A DNA stretch of 64,000 nucleotides from Bugula neritina. Its lineage: Eukaryota > Bryozoa > Gymnolaemata > Cheilostomatida > Bugulidae. Position numbers and translations under genes: made by a program. The notes beneath the pieces are model-generated. The model was not told the origin of the DNA and ran no database searches. It was given only the letters and a program-made list of their open reading frames with translations. Location of the stretch: the NCBI GenBank assembly GCA_964035545.1, contig OZ037772.1:9000650-9064649 (forward strand), in the 5' to 3' direction. The first letter of the stretch is position 1. Every line of letters begins with the position of its first letter. This document shows, piece after piece, positions 53,901 to 62,900 of the stretch.

Positions 53901-56900
53901 ACATTTAGCAGAGTTTTAGTGTAATAACATGGGTTTGTAAATGTGCTCAGCTTGGCTATAAACTCTATAACTATAAAGTTGCATGAAACAATATATAATA
54001 GTATGCTAGACATTAGGGAGCAGCCGTGGTCTAGAGGTTAGAGTGTTTGCTTTGTGAACACAAAGTCATGGGTTCGAACCCCAGTAAAGACCACTGGTGG
54101 TGTTAGGAAAAGCATCCAGTCATAATTGCTCCTGTGCCTCATCTGAATAAGTCCTTAGTTCGCTTTAACAAAAAAAGTTTCCTTCAGGGGTTCTCACAGG
54201 GATAGTAACTTTCGTGGGTTTTATAGACATTAATGATTCCAATAACCTTTAAAATATGTCAGCATCATGCATTGATAAAATTGCTATTAGACTGAGATCT
54301 GACATACCTGGTCAGAAAGACTGTGCTCTGTAGGGGCCGTGTGACGTACCAGCCTATCTCTGAGCAGACCTTTCCACACCAGCTTAGTCTCCAAGTCTAG
54401 ACACACCATTGTCAGGGTACACAACTTCTGATCAGGCATTGGCATGTAGTGGAGCTTTATTTCAAACACTGCAAGTAGTTGAAAAGTGGACGACTCCAAA
54501 AATAATAAAAAAGTGCTAAATCTTTAACTAGGTTTGAAATTTAATGTGTGCATGGTGTGCGTGTTGGTGTCTGTGTGAGTGTGTGTTAGTGTTTTTGTGT
54601 GCGAGTGCATTTTTGCGTGTGTAAATATTCAGTAGCCAATCTACTGAATTAAAGTCCTACTAGTTAAATTAGGTTTCCAACCTCCGTCGCTGCCTTCAGC
54701 GCCATAATCCACGTCTATGATGTCACACAGGTTCACAGGGTCCATAGTAACCGCCAGCTTGCTGTCTCTCCAACCTCGTTGCCTAGCAACTAGTATGATA
54801 TCACTGAAGAGATAGGCTACCAGCTGAAACAGTTAACAGGATATGATGTAATAGTTTTTCTTCAAATTGAGGCGCCCGCAAGGTCAATGGCGAAACATGA
54901 AAAACAAATTTAAATGTCATATTTTATTAAAATAATTATTTTGCAAGTTGATTTAGACTTGGGTGGCTTTTTAAAATAAAGTCAAAATAAATTGGCATGC
55001 ATCATTTGTGTGTTTAACCACATTCAGGTTGAAGCAAGACTGAATCGTAGACTTTACATAAAATGCATCAGTCAACAGTTGCTTAAGTGAAATACTCTTA
55101 CTTTTTAAGCATTAATACTGAGAAAAGCAGGTACAAGGCGGTGAAAAAAAAACGAAAAGAAACGCCTAAATCATGCCAAAAATGTCTAAAACAGTTGTTA
55201 AAGCAATGCCATCAAACAACTTGGTTTCTCAAAAAGAAGTGAACAAAACATTGCTTAGTTTGCTCCTGAGTTACACCTTTGATGTTCTGATACTTGACCC
55301 CTGACTGACCTTGTGCTTCACCCCAATGACCTTCACCTCACTCCAGTAGATTTTATGTCTGTTCGGCTCACACAGCGTGAATTCCTGTGAATGAAATAGA
55401 GAACATTGAGAATTAGCTTGTTGAACAAAATTATTAAAACATTTAGGGGTAGTTATTCCACACCCCACATCAAAATGAGTTTTAGCCAAAATAAAATCAT
55501 GCTAAAATCATTCTGGTTTATTAGTAAATCAGATATTCACTGTGTTTCCACAAATGGATTCTCTCACGAATTAATTTGTGGTTGCAGTTTACATGAACTT
55601 ATGACTGTGGTTTCATTCACTGTTTTCAAACATCGAATGGAAAATCCATTCGCAATGCAAAGCCTGGAAATGTAGTAACTAAGTTTACAGACGAATAGCA
55701 GCATCTTACTTTAACATGAGGGGGGAACTCCAGCCTCTCTTCTATCTCCGCAACTTCCGGATCAAGAGGACCCGCCTTGGACTTTGCAGGTGACTGGAAC
55801 TGAGGCAGTGAGACTTGAGAGTAGTTTTCTATGAGCTCACAACATTCCTGTAACTCTAAAAATAGCATATAATATGCCGTAATACAATATTACATAATAT
55901 GCTGTAATACACTATATATTATATAATATGCTGTATTACAATATTATATAATATGCTGTAATACAATATATATTAACATAACCCATGTGACATATATTGA
56001 ATACATTATTATTAAATTTAATATGATGTAATAAAATATTATATAATAATACAGTGCTCCCTCTATATCTCACGGTACTATTTCTCACGAAATTCCATAG
56101 GGCACAAGAAGGACTTAGACCTCACTTTGTGGTTACGTATGTGTGTATAGAGACACTTTACCACAACCATGAGTTGAATCTAGTATTTTTTTCTGTATGA
56201 GGAGTTGAGGTTTTGGGACCCGCAGTTTAGTGAGATATGGAGGGAGTACTGTATTACACATGTGACATATATTGAATGTACTATTATTATACATGAATTT
56301 GTATTCTTATATCTAATATAATACTATTTGTCAGCAAATAAAAGTGATGCACACATTTTAATTGAAATCTTTACAAAAGTATCATATTTGAACTTTCAAA
56401 AAATATTCATGCTTGGAATCGATATATCTATAAATATGGCAGTAAGAGTTTGGGTAAGATTTGTAAATGTTAGTGAATATATTTTAAATGGTTGTTTTAA
56501 AATAGACTGTGCTTCCAATAACATGATTTTGTGTAAGCCATTACTTACCTGTATAGACAATTTTAAATATTGCTAATATATATGATACTTCATATAACAT
56601 ATTGAGATTAATTTCTTTAAAAACTTTTACATGTGAGTAGAGCTTAAACAGGCAAGGGAAGATAAATCTGAATAATTGTGCAGATAACAGGAGATAATAA
56701 CTCAGAAAACTCACCTGAGCTTATTTTCTGTACATGGGGTAAGCTAGGGTCTCTCTCACCGACACTTTGTAGAAAGAGGGAAAACGCAGCGGCTACCTTT
56801 TGTATGTGATGTAAAGGACTGTATATCAGCTCATCCAAGAGTAGAATATCCTGAAATATAGACAGTTTACTAAAGTCTTCCAGTATGTATGCAAAGACTA

Positions 56901-59900
56901 TCCCATTCACAAAAACATTTTCAAAAGAAATTTGGTAAAAAGTTAACATCAAATAACTTTGCAAATGAAATACAAAAAAAAATTGTTTCTAATATATAAC
57001 TAAACTTTGCTAATTGGTAATTACTAATTCTAAGTTAATATTTACTGTCTTACAATTAAAAGTCAACTTGTATGATTATTTGACTTTGAAGGCTGCATAT
57101 ACATTTCTATTTCAAAACGCTACTTTGAACAAAGATTTATAAGGAAACACAATAAATAAAGTAACTATACAATATCCCAATTATATCTCTCAAATATTGT
57201 TTGATTTTCCATGTTTTTTCCAATTTATTTATGTAATTTGGATTACGGACCGTTCTGAAAAAACCATAACAGTTCGCAATCGAAAGTAGCTGAATGATTA
57301 GGAAAAAACATGGTAAATCAAGCAAAATTAAGAAGAACCTTGATTATTTGGGTGTATTTATTGATATTTTACTAGTTTTGGGCAAAAAACCTTGTTCATT
57401 AGCAGCTAAATTGTAAAAAAATAGCTAAAAACTGGAGATTTTCCATGTGTACTAAATTAAGTAAAATGACCTATGTTCATTATTTTGCAGAATAAGTATT
57501 TTTACAGTATTTATTTGTATTCTAGAGTGAATAAATTGACCTTCATCTTTTATAACACCAGCTTCAACACTTGGTAGTCTAACACATACACCCATCGGCA
57601 GTTATTATTTCATGCCGCTTACTGCTTCCTGACTAACATCCAGTGTTGGTATGGATGCAATTTGCTGCAAATATTGGCTAGGAACCACAAATACACTCAC
57701 TTCTTGTTCGGGACTGGGTACAGAGAGCCCCTCTGCTAACAGTAGCCTCACACCCTCGGCCTTCTCTACACCCTCCACATACTTCAGATAATTCTGCTTC
57801 AGGACCTCAATCTAAAGAAAGGAACAGGATATGAGATTTTCTGTAGATAAACCCATTGTCATGCCTAATGCACCTTGAATGTAGAAAAGTTAATGTTTAT
57901 GAAAAGTTGAAACATGTAAAAGTAGATAAATACGGTTTACATGCAGTAAATAGCGTCAAGGCTTACAGGAACAGTAGTTATCAACACATAATTTTAGATT
58001 TTCAAAGGTCGTTTGCAATTTCGTAGAGACAACCGATTGAAAATGTGCCGAGAAAGTAATCGTATCTTAGACATTCAGAGGAAATTGCCTTCTCCAATCA
58101 ACTGACCACTTGTCAACTCAAAACCCTTAGGATAGACATGTATGTTTACTCAGCTCAGAAAATATAAGACAACACACTTCTGATTGTTTGGATTTGTCAT
58201 ACTAATGTTTTTATGAACCATTTTAGCCAGTCTACAACTTACTACCCCCTTACTGGTTTGTGAAAACTAAGGCTAAATATCTCTGAGAAACTGAGGCTAA
58301 ATATCTTACTCTCGGCAAGTAGATCTCTGGAGCTGTGGCTATCATCTTCTTGTCGGCTTGTCTCACCACAATCTCCAGTTTAGCAGCAAAATATCGGGAC
58401 ATGGAGATGAGCTGAAAAAGAGAGGGCAACTCCAGTGAGTTGCATAAACAAGACTGAGTATAGAAAGTGTGTGGGTGTGCGTGCTGATGAGGGTGTGTGC
58501 GTCTGTGTGCGTTGTTAAGTCAACATTATTATAAAAAGTTTGATCTCTATCGATTGAAACATTAAAAACATATTCACAAAAAATTCTTTCAGCTGATTGA
58601 AATTTTGTGATATTATGAATTATAGAATAGAGCTTAAAAACTCAAGTTATTGGAGAAGTACCTAGTATTTATTACCTACTTTATTCGGCTTACATAAAAT
58701 CAGTTGACAAGGTAATGAACTGCACTAAACACAAACCCCGAACCCACCATATCTATGTTCTGGAAGAGAGTAGCCATATTGTCCTCATCAAGTTGGCCGG
58801 ACTGTTGTAACTGACTGACATAGTAACATCTACTCCTCTCCATTGTATCACAGAATTCCCCTTCTATCTCGTGTAGATATGCCACCATCTTGAGGGCCTT
58901 CTGCAGAGACAAACGGGAGAACCTTATGTGCACATCTGACACCATACTGTTGATACTCTACTTACACTGTTGATACTCTACTTACACTGTTGATACTCTA
59001 CTTACACTGTTGATACTCTACTTACACTGTTGACACTATACTTACACTGTTGATACTCTACTTACACTGTTGATACTCTACTTACACTGTTGATACTCTA
59101 CTTACACTGTTGATACTCTACTTACACTGTTGACACTATACTTACACTGTTGATACTCTACTTACACAGCTGACACCATACTGTTGATACTCTACTTACA
59201 CTGTTGATACTCTACTTACACTGTTGATACTCTACTTACACTGTTGATACTCTACTTACACTGTTGACACTATACTTACACTGTTGACACTACACTCAAT
59301 TACCTAATTAGCATCATATCACTTTTTAAGAACGCACATTTCCCGACAGCCACACCTTCTGACCTTTTTACTTTCTCTCATCTATTGGCATACCCATCCC
59401 TCAGGTGTGGCAAACCTTACCTGAATCAACACTCTTATTTCTACACCTGGTTCCAGACCATTCCCTGGTACTACACCACATACCTTCACCAAATACATAC
59501 CCTAATATCCACACTCTTGAAAAATACCTCTTATAAACATTACATCTTATGTACCACTACATCTCTGAACTTCATACTAGATGTGTGTGCGCTTTTACCT
59601 ACAACCTTTAAAGTTTAGCTGAAACTAAGACTAGAAAGGTATACTTTTTACTTGCGTGAGTTTCTTTAGCTAGAAACTAAACTTCTAACCTGATGTCACA
59701 CCCTCCCTCCCCCCCCCCCCCCCTGTACTTAGTGCTGTATCCGTACCTTTTCACTGACAGTGGCCCCGTCTGCCACTCCATCTCTCCGCCCCTTTGCTTT
59801 CCTCTCCTTACACTGCTGCTTGTATTTCTTTCTGGCAGAGCCAAGTCCCGACAGCTTACTGCCAGAACGCTTCACGGGGGTTTTACACGGTGTCTGTCTG

Positions 59901-62900
59901 TCCATCCGCTGACTTCCTGTGCGCTGAACTCGCTGCGTGGAGACTTCACGCCACACGACCACTTCCATAGTCTTCTGCTGATGTCTGGAAGAAAAGATGA
60001 GAGAATGAGTAACATGTGGGAAATTCAATACAACCATTTCTGATTTGTCTGTGGTGAATGGCAAATGCTGCAATACTGCATCAACAACTGATAAAACAAT
60101 TAGTTTTTATATCAACTAAACATTGAATTTGAGATTAACTATCAATTATCACACCTCATGGACATATGTAAAGAGATCTGTATTTCTGAGAAAGTTTTAA
60201 AATTTAATTTATTTTAAAATTAATTTACGGCTTCTAAAATTGGCATGGTCAACACACTTTTCAAATGAAATGCTCTTTAAAATAAATGACATGAATTTAA
60301 CAGCAAGGAGTACTAAACATAACCAAGGCTATAAATTCTTCATTGTTATTTGCACATCGTCACAAAGTTCGTATACAGCATGTCTTTTGGAAATATCTGT
60401 TGTCCAAACAAGTAATAAAAATTCAGGCTAACATCTACAGAGTATAATATATATAGTGCTACCTCCGTATCTCTCGAACCCATTTCTCACAAAATTCTAT
60501 CCGTCATGAGAAGGGCTTGAACCCCCTGTTTTCTTGCTTATGTATGTGTGTATAGGAACAAAATAGTCGAATTTAACAAATCCGTGAGATAAATAAAATA
60601 TTCTACTGTCAGGAATTAAGGTTTCGGGATCCACAGTTTAGTGAGATACGGAAGGAGCATTGTAAGCGCTTATGGAGTAGAACTGTGACACATATCCTAT
60701 ATAAAACTGTAAGTTTACAAGGGCTAGGAGCCAGTTACTACCTGATTATGGCGGCCAGCTGCTGAGTGCTGGTGTTGATTACATCCTCCTTCTCCACCTC
60801 CACTATTCTGTCGTTCTCCTGAAGCCCGGCCTTCTCTGCAGAGGACCCCGCCTCCACCTGACACACCCCCACAGGTGAGTCATCAGTAAGAGAAAAACCA
60901 AACCCATTCGTTCCTCGACATATCTTAAACTGCAACAGTGAGACTTGCTAAATTATTTCCAAGTAAAATGTGAAATGCTGTTTAAGATCTAGTACCCCTG
61001 CAACTGGTCACCCAAAGTGACCAGTTGCAGGGGTACTAGAAGAAACATTTCACGACAAATTTAAAAGAATAAAACAGGAAAAATAGAAAACTTATTTGCT
61101 TATTTGCCAGTGAGTAATAAAATGTTGAAATTCAATAATCAACAATAAAACCAATTACAAAAACTTTAGCACTGGGCCCATTGTTACTACTTGTAAAGAG
61201 AAGGATTCTTTCTATAACCATCTGGTCACAATCTTTCACTATGACTAGCTACTTACAGTTTCACTATGACTAGCTACCCAAAGCTTTAGTATGACTAACT
61301 ACTCAGTATTACCGCGACTAGTCACCCAAAGTGACTCAGTATCAGTCACTCTTCACTCACCAATAGCGGAGTGTACTTCTTCCCTCCACTATTCAGCTTA
61401 GCCCAGGCCGCTTGGGAGTCGGAACTCGATTGGCTGGAGTCTGGTGACATCATCAAATGTGATTTTGATTGCTTCTTAATTCTCCGGAGTGACTTGTGTT
61501 GCTTGACGGGACGATTCCCCACTTTGATCAATCCTTCAGAGGTTTTCTAGAAAGTTCCACTCAAGTTAATATGCGATTTTCATATTTTAGTTTATTTCCA
61601 ACTAATTTTACCAGCTTTAGCTCAACACCTTATAATAAAAAAGAACATTCTAGTGAATTTAACTTCATATGTTTGCTATTGGCTGGACAGAGATGACTAG
61701 CAAATATATTTACACAAAAATATTCAGTGTTTCGCCTCAAATGTTTTTTTTTCATAAAAAAGGGACTTGTAAGATAGTGAAAGGTTGAACTCAAATACCC
61801 TGTAGTTTTAGAGCTTTGAATTATGCGAATGGATTTTTCATTTGATGTTTGTACACAAATGCATCGAATGAAATCACAACTATAAGTTAATGCAAACTGC
61901 AACCACAAATTCATCCTTACGAGAACCAGTGGATCCATTTGAAACAATGGAAATGCAGTGATCGAGATTTTATTCAAGCATAAATTTGAGCAAGGCATAT
62001 GAAATATTATCTGTTCCAGTAAATCAAAATAAAATTCAAGCAATTTCTTATGCTTATTTCATTGTTCAAATATTAATTCAACAGGTCATGAAATACATTA
62101 TAACATTTCAATAAATCAGATAGTCTATATAATAAACATGTTCTGTTGGGGAAATCTTAGAAAAAAAGGCGAATTCAGGCACATTTTCTATTTTTCATGT
62201 TGCTTACCTTGTAGAGTGTATCACCCTTGTAGGCGTACATACTCCTGGCACTGCTGCCTCGGATGCTTCCACTTCTAATGCTGCCGCTCCTAACGCTCTC
62301 CCTGGCGCTGCCAATGGTGCTGCTTCGAGTACTACTCTGCACCGACCTCAAGTCGTCAAGTAAGCTTGAACGGCTCGAGGAGCAACTGGAGTCATGTGAC
62401 CCCGTGACGCTGACGGGCTGATCAAATCTGGCTAGCTCCTGAATGATGGGAGAAGACAACTTAAAATTAGAAATTCAGTGATTCAGACTCTTTTACAGTA
62501 AACTATTATACAAACCAGGCACTGCTGCATCTCTTTTATTCTACTAAATTCTATTGATTCGATGTAATTTTATTATATTATAACTTTATTACATTATCAC
62601 ATTATATTATATTATAGTGTCACATTTTAATCGCATTACATAATTATATTATATTATATATAAGTTGATTATATTATATTTATCTACAGCCGTAATGATT
62701 GGCAGATCAATTTAGGCCAACATCCAATAAAATAACAAAAAACGTCATTCACCGATTTTTCACAGGCACATAAAATCATCTACGGTAAGAAGATTTAAAC
62801 AATTTTACGACAAAAATTTAGGCAAAACCAGATAAATAAAATAGTATGGTAGAATATTGGCATAAGAGATGCAAACTAGTTCAAATTCCTTTAAGGTTTT

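Noticed and set aside
54016-54090. tRNA gene
   Set aside because: It has good A and B boxes but no acceptor-stem pairing, and a shared SINE tail follows; related copies occur at 8046 and 33524.
59693-60043. 116-codon + strand frame rich in Pro/Leu
   Set aside because: Antisense to the PDZ-ending exon and running through the poly-C run.
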